45,610 nt of DNA from Candidatus Kapaibacterium sp. (GCA_025055035.1 JANWZB010000010.1:1-45610), one strand, 5' to 3'. Counted from the first letter of the stretch, positions 34,241 through 43,866 are shown. Notes: generated by a model from the sequence alone, not told the origin. A program made the numbers and translations.

Positions 34241-36589
34241 ATGTTCAGAATATGGCACATAGCGAGTCTTTGTGCGAATATCATACTAGCAATATGTACT
34301 CCGTTTGTTGCGACGGGTCAGCACGATGAGTGCCGTCGATGTGGTGCACTTGAAGGGAAGCTTGTATCGATGCAGGGTGAGCCAATAGGATTTGCGACGG
34401 TGCGGCTTCTTGGGACAAAGCTTAGTGCACGGACTGATGCTCATGGACATTTTGGTATTCGCACTATCCCCGAAGGAGAATACACTCTTGAGGCGCAGCG
34501 ACTAGGATTTTTGCCATTGCGGCAGCGTGTTGTTATTGCGGCAGGACAAGTGTATATGCATACGTGGGTGATGAAGGAACGCCATCATGCAACGGAGCAG
34601 CTTGTTGTTACTGGGACGTTGCGTGAAACGCTTATTTCCGAATCTCCGGTGCTAGTCGAATCTTATACATCGAACTTTCTTAAGAAGAATCCCTCGGTTT
34701 GCTTGCTTGATGCTATGCAAGCCGTCAATGGAGTACGATCACAGGTGAACTGTAACGTGTGTGGCACGGGAGACATCCGCATACATGGTCTTCCGGGAGC
34801 ATATAGCATGGTAACGATTGATGGAATGCCGATTGTCAGCGGTCTAGCGACAGTGTACGGATTACAAGGAATTCCAAGTGCTATGATTGAGCGTATAGAG
34901 ATTGTCAAAGGACCATCGTCGGTGCTCTACGGTTCCGAAGCGATCGCTGGTGTCATCAACGTTATTACGAAGACTCCGGAACGCTCCGCACGGTATGCAT
35001 GGGATGTATTTTCAACATCATGGTTAGAGCATAGCATTGATGCAAGTGCGAAAATACCAATATATTCTGCCGAAGTTGCACAAGAGCGTGTGCGCCCTAT
35101 AGCAACGGGTATCGTTAATGTGAATTATTTTCACTTCGACAATCGTGTGGATAAGAATCATGATGGATTAATGGATATGCCATTGCAACAAAGAATCTCT
35201 GCGTTTACAAAATGGTCGTTTGCTAGAGAAGACAAAGGTGAGGCATCATGTGCTCTGCGGTATATTGCCGAAGACCGCTTGGGGGGTGAGCTACGCTGGA
35301 CGCCAGAGTTTCGCGGTAGTGATAGTGTGTATGGAGAGTCTATCGCGACAAACCGTCTAGAGGTGCTTGGAGCATATCAGCTTCCAATACCTCACGAGCA
35401 TGTTGTGCTACGTGGCTCGTTCAACTATCATCATCAGAACTCGTACTACGGAACGATGTTCTATCAAGCTACACAGTATATTGGATTTGCTCAGATAACA
35501 TGGGACAAACAATTCTGGAAGAATCATCATATTCTTGTCGGTGCAGCAACACGCTATACATGGTATCAGGATAATACCCCAGTAACCCGTGATATGCAGG
35601 GGCAGCTACAGCCACAGCAAATATTGTTGCCCGGCATCTTTGTACAGGATGAAATTGCGTTGCATCGCGACCATACACTTCTTCTTAGTGCCCGCTATGA
35701 CTATAGTACTGTGCATGGCAGTATTATTACGCCGCGTGTGAACTATAAATGGCAAGTATCAGGGTCGGACGTTGTTAGGCTATCGGGTGGTAAAGGGTTT
35801 CGTGTAGTGAATCTCTTCGCCGAAGAGCATGCAGCCCTGACAGGCGCGCGCCAAATTGTTGTAGAAGAGCAATTACGTCCAGAAGAGTCATGGAATTTTC
35901 TTCTGCAGTATAGCATGACGCTAGAAACTGAGCTGTACAAGGCATCTATCGATGCGACAGCGTTTTATACGCACTTTAGCAATAAGATTGTCCCTGACTA
36001 TGACACCGATCCTGAGAAAATTCTGTACAAGAATCTTCGTGGATATGCTGTTTCTCAAGGTATATCAGTTAATGCTTCGTTGGACATTCTACCTCTGCCG
36101 CTCACGGCGCGAATAGGGTGTACGGTAATGGACGTGTTCGATGTGCAAGATGGCAAGAGAACATGGCAAATTCTAACTGAACGCTGGTCTGGAGTATTCT
36201 CGTTGAGTTATACGATACGTGAATGGGGTGTTACTCTTGATTATACAGGCTCGGTGGTGGGACCGATGCGACTACCTGTTTTCCCTCACGACCCACGCCC
36301 ACCTTATTCTCCTGTGTATAGTCTACAGAATATTCAGGTAACAAAGAAATTCGAAGACGAAACAGAGGGTATCTTTGCTGGTCAGCCGCTTGAACTCTAT
36401 GGGGGTATTAAAAATCTTCTCAACTATACACCGCCAGCAAATGCTATTATGCGAGCATTTGACCCCTTTGATAAGTATGTTCACGATCCCATCAATAATC
36501 CGCATGGTTTTACGTTCGATCCCACGTATGCATATGCACCATTTCAGGGAATTCGCGCGTTTGTGGGAATGCGCTGGCATCTAGAATAG
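34241..36589 (+). CDS. TonB-dependent outer-membrane receptor with CxxC-type plug
   Basis: A 782-residue TonB-dependent transporter. A signal peptide (residues 1-26) is followed by CRRCG (Cys31, Cys34) and a carboxypeptidase-regulatory-like domain (residues 36-110, LEGKLVSMQGEPIGFATVRLLGT). The plug (about 120-250) reads LVVTGTLRE, then NCNVCGTGDIRIHGL (Cys171, Cys174), IDGMPIVSGL and ERIEIVKGPSSVLYGSEAIAGVINVITK. The remaining 530 residues form a 22-strand-type barrel ending in FVGMRWHLE. The CNVCGTxDIxIxGL plug occurs in a subgroup of FCB receptors whose substrate is not settled; copper, iron complexes or a cofactor are guesses. There is no SusD partner next to it, so it is not a glycan-uptake SusC. 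It is convergent with pstC. Confidence 0.93.
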   Translation: MFRIWHIASLCANIILAICTPFVATGQHDECRRCGALEGKLVSMQGEPIGFATVRLLGTKLSARTDAHGHFGIRTIPEGEYTLEAQRLGFLPLRQRVVIAAGQVYMHTWVMKERHHATEQLVVTGTLRETLISESPVLVESYTSNFLKKNPSVCLLDAMQAVNGVRSQVNCNVCGTGDIRIHGLPGAYSMVTIDGMPIVSGLATVYGLQGIPSAMIERIEIVKGPSSVLYGSEAIAGVINVITKTPERSARYAWDVFSTSWLEHSIDASAKIPIYSAEVAQERVRPIATGIVNVNYFHFDNRVDKNHDGLMDMPLQQRISAFTKWSFAREDKGEASCALRYIAEDRLGGELRWTPEFRGSDSVYGESIATNRLEVLGAYQLPIPHEHVVLRGSFNYHHQNSYYGTMFYQATQYIGFAQITWDKQFWKNHHILVGAATRYTWYQDNTPVTRDMQGQLQPQQILLPGIFVQDEIALHRDHTLLLSARYDYSTVHGSIITPRVNYKWQVSGSDVVRLSGGKGFRVVNLFAEEHAALTGARQIVVEEQLRPEESWNFLLQYSMTLETELYKASIDATAFYTHFSNKIVPDYDTDPEKILYKNLRGYAVSQGISVNASLDILPLPLTARIGCTVMDVFDVQDGKRTWQILTERWSGVFSLSYTIREWGVTLDYTGSVVGPMRLPVFPHDPRPPYSPVYSLQNIQVTKKFEDETEGIFAGQPLELYGGIKNLLNYTPPANAIMRAFDPFDKYVHDPINNPHGFTFDPTYAYAPFQGIRAFVGMRWHLE

Positions 36590-36618
36590 GAGCGCTACTA
36601 AGTGGGAAGAACGTAGCA

Positions 36619-37761
36619 TTATCCGCCCTGAAGCTTTTTCGTAAGGCGCTGTTTGACAAAAAGCTCGGTTATTGCGTTGAGAGTAAATGAAATGATAAAG
36701 AGCAGCACACCAAGAAAAAACAGCATGCTGTAGTGTGCCGAACCCCAGATAACTTCTCCCATTTCTGAGCCGATAGTTGCTGAGAATGTGCGGACTGGGT
36801 CGCCAAGTGATGCAGAAACCATAGCCGCATTGCCACTTGCCATCAGAGCTATCATAGTTTCTCCGAAAGCTCGCCCTATACCAAGAAGCACTGCTGCAAA
36901 TACACCCGGGAATGCTGCCGGCAGCATAACTCTATAGGCACTTTCCCACTGTGTTGCCCCCATAGCCAACGATGCCTCCAGAAGAGACTTCGGTACTGCC
37001 GAGAGAGCATCTTCGGTAATAGTGAATACAATCGGGATAACTGCGATTGCAAGACCAATCCCTCCTACAAGTGCATTCAGGCGAAAGTCCAGACCAAAAA
37101 GTTTCTGTACTGCTGAGCCGACGTATAACAAGCAGAAGAACCCAATAACCACCGACGGAAATCCTGCAAGAATTTCAATCATAGGCTTAATGATTTCTTG
37201 CAACCAGCGCGGAGCAAAGAAGACCGAATACAGAGCAGAAAGGATGCCAAGCGGTGCACCAATCATAATAGCTACAAATGTTGTCTTGGCTGTGCCGATG
37301 ATAAGAGGAATGATGCCAAATTTAGGGCTTGTAGAAATAGGCTGCCATACTGTGCCGAGAATATTGGCAAGGCTGATAGTTCCGTTGTCTGGGTCGAGAG
37401 ATGTAAGAGCATGTGAAGAAGAATTCTTCGTTGGTGGCGAGATATCAGGGTTATAGACCTCAGGATAAAACTCTTCTGGAGCTTGTTCCTCATTGAGCAG
37501 GACATCTGGGTTGTATACCTCTGGTTTAAGATCTGTGGTATTGAGATCGGCAGTATGACTTGACGCGGATGCCTGAGAGAATACACTGGTGAGCAGAGGT
37601 AGAGCTTCACGGACAACAAACAAAAGAATCAGAAAAATCAATACAACAGCTACACTGCCAACAGCCATGATAATCCGTTCGATGATGTCTTCAGCAAGAG
37701 TGCTCTTTGTGCGAAGAAAAGAATGCTGCTGAGGCAGAGAAGTTGTGCTATGCTGTTCCAT
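36619..37761 (-). CDS. pstC: Phosphate ABC transporter permease PstC
   Basis: An inner-membrane permease subunit of the phosphate transporter, 380 residues. TM1 is at about 30-52 (IMAVGSVAVVLIFLILLFVVREALPLL), and the binding-protein-dependent transport core starts near 150 (FGIIPLIIGTAKTTFVAIMIGAPLGILSALY). The EAA-type loop facing the ATPase is LEASLAMGATQWESAYRVMLPAAFPGV. Between TM1 and the core is an about 85-residue periplasmic insert with PEVYNPD repeated exactly at residues 80-86 and 100-106. PstS is encoded 39 bases upstream on the same strand. PstA and PstB do not follow: the next gene is the convergent TonB receptor, 29 bases away. Confidence 0.92.
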   Translation of the reverse strand: MEQHSTTSLPQQHSFLRTKSTLAEDIIERIIMAVGSVAVVLIFLILLFVVREALPLLTSVFSQASASSHTADLNTTDLKPEVYNPDVLLNEEQAPEEFYPEVYNPDISPPTKNSSSHALTSLDPDNGTISLANILGTVWQPISTSPKFGIIPLIIGTAKTTFVAIMIGAPLGILSALYSVFFAPRWLQEIIKPMIEILAGFPSVVIGFFCLLYVGSAVQKLFGLDFRLNALVGGIGLAIAVIPIVFTITEDALSAVPKSLLEASLAMGATQWESAYRVMLPAAFPGVFAAVLLGIGRAFGETMIALMASGNAAMVSASLGDPVRTFSATIGSEMGEVIWGSAHYSMLFFLGVLLFIISFTLNAITELFVKQRLTKKLQGG

Positions 37762-37800
37762 AAAGCGATGCAGGAGGCAGAATAAGTGAATTTGTATGCT

Positions 37801-38637
37801 TTAAAAAGTTTTTGTTGGCAAATATCCAACTTCCTTGACAACAGATTGCCCTTCTTTGCTAAGAACCCAGTCGATGAATTGCTTGGTATAGCCATGAGGG
37901 CGTTCTTTCATGTAGAAATACAGGAGACGCGAGACGGGATAAGTTCCATTCAGAATGTTTTCTTCAGTCGGCAAGACGTAGCGACTATACTCATTAAATG
38001 CTAGCGCTGCAGGCTTTACGCCGCTGGCATAGGCTATGCCACCAAAGCCAATAGCATTGGGGTCTTTTGCAACAGCATTCACAAGCGCGCCAGTACCGAC
38101 CATGTGCTGTGTGTGAGGCGCAAAGTCTTGCTTTTGGAGAACGTGCTCCTTAAAGAACTCATATGTACCAGAATTATTCTCGCGGCTGTACAGGACAATT
38201 TTTGCATCATTGCCGCCAAGTTCTTTCCAGTTAGTGATTTCCCCTGTAAAGATGCGTTTGACCTGACCAACAGTAAGATTTTGAACGGGATTTGCTGCAT
38301 TTAAATATACCGCAATGCCATCACGGGCAACGCGGATTTCCAAGCCGTTATATTGATACTTCTCGCGCAGCTGCTTAACCTCATTTGGCTTAATTGGACG
38401 GGACGATGAGCATATGTCTGTTGTTCCGTTAATAAGTGCAGAAATTCCTGTCCCAGAGCCACCACCAGTTACCTGGAACTGTACTTTGGTTTTATCTGGG
38501 AACATCTCTGTCCAGCGCTGGACAAGGATTACCATTGTATCAGAGCCTTTGATTGTAATAATTGGTTTTGGTTTGCTTTGCTGAGCGTACGCCGCGCTCG
38601 TCGTCAAAAGTAGAAGCAATAGAAATCGTATCAGCAT
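37801..38637 (-). CDS. pstS: Phosphate-binding protein PstS
   Basis: A periplasmic substrate-binding protein for the phosphate ABC transporter, 278 residues from ATG 38637. The signal peptide is MLIRFLLLLLLTTSAAYAQ. The mature part begins ITIKGSDTMVILVQRW, with the phosphate-binding stretch TGGGSGTGISALINGTTDICSSSRPI, then VGQVKRIFTGEITNWKELGG and SRENNSGTYEFFKEHVL. These are classic PstS motifs, close to the phosphate-ABC PstS subset common in FCB bacteria. The ORF track starts at 38673; an 8-bp hairpin lies between the possible starts. pstC follows 39 bases downstream. No PhoB box was recognised in the 150 bases upstream. Confidence 0.95.
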   Translation of the reverse strand: MLIRFLLLLLLTTSAAYAQQSKPKPIITIKGSDTMVILVQRWTEMFPDKTKVQFQVTGGGSGTGISALINGTTDICSSSRPIKPNEVKQLREKYQYNGLEIRVARDGIAVYLNAANPVQNLTVGQVKRIFTGEITNWKELGGNDAKIVLYSRENNSGTYEFFKEHVLQKQDFAPHTQHMVGTGALVNAVAKDPNAIGFGGIAYASGVKPAALAFNEYSRYVLPTEENILNGTYPVSRLLYFYMKERPHGYTKQFIDWVLSKEGQSVVKEVGYLPTKTF

Positions 38638-38639
38638 AT

Positions 38640-38659
38640 AGTATCTTACCGAAGATACT
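38640..38659 (-). promoter_or_regulatory. Perfect hairpin at the pstS start
   Basis: AGTATCTT and AAGATACT pair perfectly over 8 bp around a 4-base loop, ending two bases before ATG 38637. If that ATG is used, the hairpin occupies the ribosome-binding site and could restrain translation. If an upstream ATG is used, it is inside the coding sequence. Confidence 0.45.
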
Positions 38660-38784
38660 GCCATGGTTTGCATTCAAAACAGGTGAAGTGTGATAATGTG
38701 CAGAAAACTAGGTTTCTAATTTATCACTTTTCGTTATCTGTTAGAGTGCGCTAGTGTGTTACGTTTTGATAACATGCTTGAAAA

Positions 38785-38816
38785 AATATAGCCCACAGGT
38801 ACTAGAGCTGTGGGCT
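38785..38816 (-). terminator. Terminator of the nuoJK unit
   Basis: AGCCCACAG and CTGTGGGCT form a perfect 9-bp stem with a 9-base loop. On the minus strand it is followed by ATATTTTTTC. It lies about 30 bases after the nuoK stop and ends the nuoJK transcript before pstS. Confidence 0.9.
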
Positions 38817-38847
38817 GCCAAGCATAGTGCACGTATGAGTAATAGTA

Positions 38848-39159
38848 TTACCAGCGCATAGAGTGGACATCATCGACGTAGACTGTTTTGTGGGTGCGGA
38901 ATAATGCAAGAATAATAGCTAATCCTACAGCAGCCTCTGCGGCTGCAACAGTCATGACGAAGAAGACAAATATCTGACCCGCGCTATCACCAAGATAGCT
39001 AGAGAAAGCAACGAGCGTGAGATTGACAGCATTCAGCATTAGCTCAATACACATAAACACCACAATAGCATTGCGCCGTGTAAGAACCCCAAAAGCACCG
39101 ATACAGAAAATAATGCTGGAGAGAATTAGATAGTATTCAAGAGGAAGAGTTTGTAGCAT
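38848..39159 (-). CDS. nuoK: NADH-quinone oxidoreductase subunit K
   Basis: The small hydrophobic NuoK (MrpC-like) subunit of respiratory complex I, 103 residues from ATG 39159; the ORF track starts four codons earlier at a TTG. Three membrane helices are visible. The conserved glutamates of the proton channel are present in [20 protein letters not shown] (TM2) and [17 protein letters not shown] (TM3). The ending [10 protein letters not shown] is like that of close homologues. It follows nuoJ with a 58-base gap on the same strand and is closed by a terminator. NuoL, M and N, which normally follow, are absent from this window. Confidence 0.95.
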   Translation of the reverse strand: MLQTLPLEYYLILSSIIFCIGAFGVLTRRNAIVVFMCIELMLNAVNLTLVAFSSYLGDSAGQIFVFFVMTVAAAEAAVGLAIILALFRTHKTVYVDDVHSMRW

Positions 39160-39217
39160 ATTTGTGCACAACGAATAGAGTGTAACAGTATGTGTCAGCG
39201 ATAAAAGAGTATATATG

Positions 39218-39730
39218 CTAGTCTTCGAGTGTACGCTTTGCTAAAACAACAGCGCCAACAATGGCAGCTAGAAGCAGCAAGGAAACAGCTTCGAATGGAA
39301 AGAGATAATCCGTGTATAAAACGCGCCCAAGCTCATGAGCACTACCAACAATTGATGCCACTGCCGGTAATTCGTTGAGACCAGTTCCGTGATGTATAGC
39401 AAGGCCGGTGAGTTCTAATGCTAGTATACCAGTGATGAGAATGCCTGCCAACATGCGGAATCGGGGATATTGAGTAGAAGGCGCTTCACTGTGAAGGTTA
39501 AGAAGCATAATCACGAATACAACCAGTACCATAATTGCTCCTGCATATACCAAAATTTGTAGTGTTGCTAGAAACGCTGCTTGAAGGGTAAGATACAAAC
39601 CCGACAGGCAGAAGAAGTGAGCAATCAGGCAAAGTGCTGCAGGAATAGCGTTACTGCGGGTAATCATAAGTATGGCAGTTGCTATTGCACCGACAGCAAA
39701 AATAACAAATGCAATAACTGTAAGGCTCAT
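39218..39730 (-). CDS. nuoJ: NADH-quinone oxidoreductase subunit J
   Basis: The NuoJ membrane subunit of complex I, 170 residues with five hydrophobic segments. The family motif around TM3 is [30 protein letters not shown], which contains the pi-bulge region important for coupling in known structures. Length and hydropathy are normal. The ATG lies 27 bases after a sigma-70-like -10 box. It is the first gene of a two-gene nuoJK unit; the preceding gene on the other side is a divergent chemotaxis receptor, not nuoI. Complex I genes are therefore split in this genome. Confidence 0.95.
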   Translation of the reverse strand: MSLTVIAFVIFAVGAIATAILMITRSNAIPAALCLIAHFFCLSGLYLTLQAAFLATLQILVYAGAIMVLVVFVIMLLNLHSEAPSTQYPRFRMLAGILITGILALELTGLAIHHGTGLNELPAVASIVGSAHELGRVLYTDYLFPFEAVSLLLLAAIVGAVVLAKRTLED

Positions 39731-40111
39731 AACTGTCGAGCAACTAAGGTAGTTAGATCATACAAAACTTACTGGCGTAAAGCAAGAGAGATATAGAATG
39801 CCACAAACTGTGACTCTGCAATGATCCATATTATGCTGAATTTCTCGCTGTATTGCTTTTTTCATGTACACAGCTAAGTATTCGCGCACAAAGATACAAG
39901 AAAGATCGAATTTTTGATATGTTTTTTTGTGCGTTGCACTGCTACGTTTAAAACGAGAGAGAATAGGAACAAAGCACGTAGCATAGTGTTGTATGTGTAT
40001 AGGTTTTGTTGTATTTTACGCGGCATGTAAAAACGAGGAATACCGAACTATAAGGTTATCACGTTCACTGCATACTTGAAACATTCATTATTTTGTGTTT
40101 GAGGTACAACT
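39731..40111. other. Intergenic gap between divergent nuoJ and chemotaxis receptor
   Basis: The 381 bases hold the nuoJK promoter candidate on one side and GAGGT before the receptor ATG on the other. The middle is AT-rich with several T-runs. No RNA gene, palindrome or believable ORF was seen. A clear promoter for the receptor gene was not identified. Confidence 0.6.
39757..39785 (-). promoter_or_regulatory. Candidate sigma-70-type promoter of nuoJK
   Basis: Read on the minus strand, TTGCTT, a 17-base spacer and TATGAT lie just upstream of nuoJ, giving a leader of about 20 bases. The -10 box differs from TATAAT at one position and the -35 box from TTGACA at three. Confidence 0.5.
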
Positions 40112-42439
40112 ATGACGGCTATTCATAACCTGCCAATGGCAAAGAAGTTCATGATAGTAGTTGTGGGTCTATCTATCCCTCTAGCTGTGCTGCTCTTTTT
40201 ATTTGTACAAGAATCTTCGAGAAGTATTCGCTTTGCTGAAAAAGAGATTGCAGGGAGCAGCTATCTGCGTCCTCTGCGTGGGCTCTTAACACAGCTATCA
40301 TACCACCGCATATATGCATGGCGCGTCTTAAAAGGGAATACCCAAGCTCAAGAGCTGCTGCAGCAAACACAGCGTAACATCCAAGCGTGTTTAGCAGACA
40401 TGCAGCAACAGGATAATCTCCACAATCAAACACTGAGTATAGGAGGAAAAGCTAAGAAAATTGACAACATGTGGAATATTCTGACAGGAAAAATGGCTTC
40501 TCTGTCGGAAGAAAGTGTCAAAACAGAGCATGACGCTATTATCGCAGAGGTACGAGCACTGATTGTATGGGTAGGCGATAAATCAAATCTTATCCTCGAC
40601 CCCGACCTTGACTCGTATTACGTGATGGATGCTGTTCTTATTCGGCTGATGGATGACATAGATCTCATGTTTCAGGCTGCATTCAGCGTAGAGCGGGCAC
40701 TATCGACTGGAACGCCTTCACCAAATGAGCGTTCCGATGCAAAAGTACTGTGGGTGCTGATGGGTGCACACATTGCTGGTCTAGAGGCTGATTTTGCGAC
40801 AGCATATGACCATAATACACTTGGAAATCTCAAGCCAAATCTGCACACCGCCTTTCGCCGTCATATAGCAGACAAACGTGCGTTAGCAAACGCTCTCCAC
40901 GAAAAATATATTGCAACAGATATGCCCCAAATAACAGTCGCTGAGTTTAGTGCATTTGTCAGTGCCTATTTCCGTTCGAGCGATGCCTTATGGTACGCTG
41001 CCGTGAATGAGCTTGATGCAATTCTACATGAGCGCATTCGTAAATTTCGTGTTGCGCTCTACACGAATCTTGCAATTGTTATAGTGCTGTGTGGTGCTGT
41101 ACTATTCGTTGTGCTGACAGTTTTGAGCGATGTGCGATCATCGGTTGCAAATTTGGTGGAAACAACACAGCGGGCTCAGGCAGGAGATTTGTCGGCGCGT
41201 TCAAGAATTACGGGTGACGATGAGTTCGCAACACTTGCCGACGCTATCAACATGATGATAGAGAAAATCAAGGTAACGATGGATGAATTACATGCTGAAA
41301 AGCATAGTATCCAACAGCGTGTGAACGAGGCTGTGCAGAATATAGAAGAACAGCGGCATTATTTGTCGGAAAACACGCAAGCAATCTTAAAAGAAATGCG
41401 ACATTTTGCACAAGGGGATCTAACAGTCCGTTTGTATCACGACCGTGATGATGAAATCGGGGCACTATTTCGTGGGTTTACAGAAGCTGTATCGAACTTG
41501 CGTGCGATGGTAGAAAAAGTATATGAAGCTGTCAACACGACAGTCAGTGCAAGTACAGAAATTGCAGCGAGTACGCAAGAGATTTCGTCTGGTGCACGCC
41601 GTCAAATGGAAGAGGTATCATCTATTGTTGCAGCGATAGCAGAAATGAGTCATAGCATCAGTGATAATGCACGCCTAGCGATGCTTGTTTCGGAGTCTGC
41701 AAAGGAAGCAGAAAAGATTGCTGCGCAAAGTGGTTCTGTGCTAGCTGCAACAGCATCAGAGATTACAAATGTTGCTGGTATCGTGGAGAAATCGGCGAAA
41801 ACAGTTCGCCATCTTGGTAGTAAAAGCCAAGAAATCGGCGAGATTATCCAAGTTATTGATGAAATTGCTGACCAAACAAATTTACTTGCGCTGAATGCCG
41901 CAATTGAAGCTGCACGTGCAGGTGAACAGGGTAAGGGGTTTGCTGTTGTAGCTGATGAAGTGCGTAAACTTGCTGAGCGCACAACACAAGCAACAAAGCG
42001 TATTACTGAGATGATTGAGCATATTCAAAGCTCAACGGAAGAAGCAGTGAGTACGATTCAACGTGGTATTAGCGAAGTGCAGCGCGGAAAAGAATCTGCT
42101 CAGCGGGCTAGCGAGTCTGTACAACACATTATTCAGCATTCGCATAAGGTTACCGACGCAATTATACAGGTTGCTGCTGCTACAGAAGAGCAATCCCAAG
42201 CAAGCGACGAGGTGCTGCGTAATGCTGAAACTATCAAGAAAATCACGGAAACTACTGCTGCTGGAATTCTGCAAATTACGCAGGCTATCGAAGATGTAAG
42301 CCGTCTTGCAATACATTTAGAATCTGTTATCAAGCAGTTTAATATTGGTAGTATAGCAAGCCGTAGAGTGGGAGCGCAGTATCGTGCAGACCGGAAAAAT
42401 TTGTTATCTGATAATGCTACAGCAAATGTACACTCTTGA
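40112..42439 (+). CDS. Methyl-accepting chemotaxis protein
   Basis: A 775-residue membrane receptor. TM1 lies at about residues 13-32 and TM2 at about 312-338. Between them is a helical periplasmic sensor of about 280 residues with the [20 protein letters not shown] motif seen in other receptors of this kind. A HAMP domain follows TM2 ([32 protein letters not shown]). A second HAMP-like unit is near 430-485 ([28 protein letters not shown]). The long signalling coiled coil has the conserved tip [38 protein letters not shown]. No CheR-binding pentapeptide is at the end. No che genes are nearby, so its kinase partner is elsewhere. The sensed ligand is unknown. GAGGT before the ATG supports the start. 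Confidence 0.96.
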   Translation: MTAIHNLPMAKKFMIVVVGLSIPLAVLLFLFVQESSRSIRFAEKEIAGSSYLRPLRGLLTQLSYHRIYAWRVLKGNTQAQELLQQTQRNIQACLADMQQQDNLHNQTLSIGGKAKKIDNMWNILTGKMASLSEESVKTEHDAIIAEVRALIVWVGDKSNLILDPDLDSYYVMDAVLIRLMDDIDLMFQAAFSVERALSTGTPSPNERSDAKVLWVLMGAHIAGLEADFATAYDHNTLGNLKPNLHTAFRRHIADKRALANALHEKYIATDMPQITVAEFSAFVSAYFRSSDALWYAAVNELDAILHERIRKFRVALYTNLAIVIVLCGAVLFVVLTVLSDVRSSVANLVETTQRAQAGDLSARSRITGDDEFATLADAINMMIEKIKVTMDELHAEKHSIQQRVNEAVQNIEEQRHYLSENTQAILKEMRHFAQGDLTVRLYHDRDDEIGALFRGFTEAVSNLRAMVEKVYEAVNTTVSASTEIAASTQEISSGARRQMEEVSSIVAAIAEMSHSISDNARLAMLVSESAKEAEKIAAQSGSVLAATASEITNVAGIVEKSAKTVRHLGSKSQEIGEIIQVIDEIADQTNLLALNAAIEAARAGEQGKGFAVVADEVRKLAERTTQATKRITEMIEHIQSSTEEAVSTIQRGISEVQRGKESAQRASESVQHIIQHSHKVTDAIIQVAAATEEQSQASDEVLRNAETIKKITETTAAGILQITQAIEDVSRLAIHLESVIKQFNIGSIASRRVGAQYRADRKNLLSDNATANVHS

Positions 42440-42460
42440 ACTCTGTGTATAGGAGACCGT

Positions 42461-42847
42461 ATGAGCTACGAATTTACTCAAGAACACAACATTCTATTTC
42501 GCAATCTTGCTTTGAAGCTCCGTATTGTCGGGATTGCGTTTATTGTACTAGGTATATTGCAGAGCTTTCTCGCTCTTGTAAACAATGGCATATTTGGCAT
42601 TATTGCAGGGGTGGTAGGGGGTATTCTTTTTGCCGTCATTGGGGTTCTTATGGCTAATGCGGCGAAATCGTTTATGTTGATTGTAGAGACAGAGGGGGAT
42701 GACATCACAAACTTGATGGAAGCTTTGCAGTCTTTATTATCTATGTACACGATTCAATTCTGGGCACTTGTTGTATCAACGTTATTAGTGTTCCTTGTAG
42801 TGCTTCAGACAATTCTCACGCTGCTCTCGCTATCAGGCGGGCGATAG
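42461..42847 (+). CDS. Small membrane protein of unknown function
   Basis: A 128-residue protein with three to four membrane helices: IVGIAFIVLGILQSFLALV, GIIAGVVGGILFAVIGVLMANAA and FWALVVSTLLVFLVVLQTILTLLSL. The stretch between them is a polar amphipathic helix (ETEGDDITNLMEALQSLLSMY). The size and layout recall DUF5362-type proteins, but this was not confirmed. AGGAG before the ATG fixes the start. It lies 21 bases after the chemotaxis receptor and 5 bases before the GTPase gene, so the three are likely co-transcribed. Confidence 0.75.
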   Translation: MSYEFTQEHNILFRNLALKLRIVGIAFIVLGILQSFLALVNNGIFGIIAGVVGGILFAVIGVLMANAAKSFMLIVETEGDDITNLMEALQSLLSMYTIQFWALVVSTLLVFLVVLQTILTLLSLSGGR

Positions 42848-42852
42848 GTGGT

Positions 42853-43866
42853 ATGATGGGGCACACAGCATTCGATACAGATATAACGTTTGCACCCGTG
42901 CAGCTGCGCCATATCCATCTTGTAACGGGCTATCTGGGGAGCGGGAAAACCCAATTTTTATGCCGGCTGCTAGAACGACCATTGCTTGGTAAGCGCATTG
43001 CTGTCATCGTCAATGACTTCGGTATGGTAACATTCGATGGGGTACTACTGTCGCATCATCTTGGGCGAGATGGTGGTGTACAGATTGTCGAGGTGCCGGG
43101 AGGGTGCTTGTGTTGCTCAGCTCTTGATACATTTCAAGCGGCACTGCAGCAAGTACTAGAGCAAGGCGCCCAACGCATCTTTATTGAAGCGACAGGGCTT
43201 GCGCATGCAGAGCAGGTACGCAACGACCTGGCATTGCTAGGCTTCCCTTTAGAATCAACATTCTGTATCGTTGATGCCGTTAATCTGTGGCGCTTTCAAA
43301 CGCTATTCCATGTGGTGAATGCACAAATTCGTGCGGCGGACATTCTCTGCATTTCCAAAGCCGATATGATAAAACCATTTCATAAGCCTATTTGTGCAGT
43401 GGAGCAGGAATTACGCCGCATCAATTCTCGGGCTGTAGTACAAGTTCTTGATAGAGGAGCTATCCCGATGTCGTGCTTTGTACAGATATTTGCGCCAATG
43501 CGTCACTTTGTTGCTGACGCTCGCAATGCTCATCAAGAGTATCTACTACGCGATGGTATTACTGCGTTTCGCCTCAGGCTGCCAGCAAATGTTGATGATG
43601 CCTTGCTCGAAGAAGGACTAGCACGACTGCCTACATCTCTGGTACGCCTAAAGGGAATCGTCCAACGGGCAAGCTCTGCTGTGCCTGTTCTGCTAAACTA
43701 TATCGCTGGAGCATGGGAGTATGTGCCCATGCATGATGCTTGGGATATGCCGCACGAACTCTTTGCAATTGGTCAAAATGTACGTGATGATGAGATTCGT
43801 GATGCATTGCCTACTCTTGATGTGTATATTGAGCCCGGTACGGTGCGTGCTCTCGGTATACAGTAG
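42853..43866 (+). CDS. CobW/COG0523 family G3E GTPase
   Basis: A 337-residue metal-chaperone-type GTPase. Motifs in order are Walker A (VTGYLGSGKT, about residues 26-35), a switch region with VNDFGMVTFDG (NEFG in most homologues, here NDFG), the metal-binding GGCLCC near residues 83-88, FIEATGLAHAEQV, and the guanine-specificity motif ISKADM. The C-terminal CobW_C-like part (ITAFRLRLPANVDDALLEEGL, then VQRASSAVPVLLNYIAGAWEY) is shorter and divergent. Family members deliver zinc, cobalt or iron to target enzymes. The next gene is cysS, whose product binds zinc, so a zinc supply role is worth testing. It begins 5 bases after the membrane protein stop. Confidence 0.92.
   Translation: MMGHTAFDTDITFAPVQLRHIHLVTGYLGSGKTQFLCRLLERPLLGKRIAVIVNDFGMVTFDGVLLSHHLGRDGGVQIVEVPGGCLCCSALDTFQAALQQVLEQGAQRIFIEATGLAHAEQVRNDLALLGFPLESTFCIVDAVNLWRFQTLFHVVNAQIRAADILCISKADMIKPFHKPICAVEQELRRINSRAVVQVLDRGAIPMSCFVQIFAPMRHFVADARNAHQEYLLRDGITAFRLRLPANVDDALLEEGLARLPTSLVRLKGIVQRASSAVPVLLNYIAGAWEYVPMHDAWDMPHELFAIGQNVRDDEIRDALPTLDVYIEPGTVRALGIQ

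Noticed and set aside
40030-40060. Sequence resembling a flagellar (sigma-28) promoter before the chemotaxis receptor
   Set aside because: The spacing and second box do not fit the TAAA-N15-GCCGATAA consensus, and no flagellar genes are in the window.
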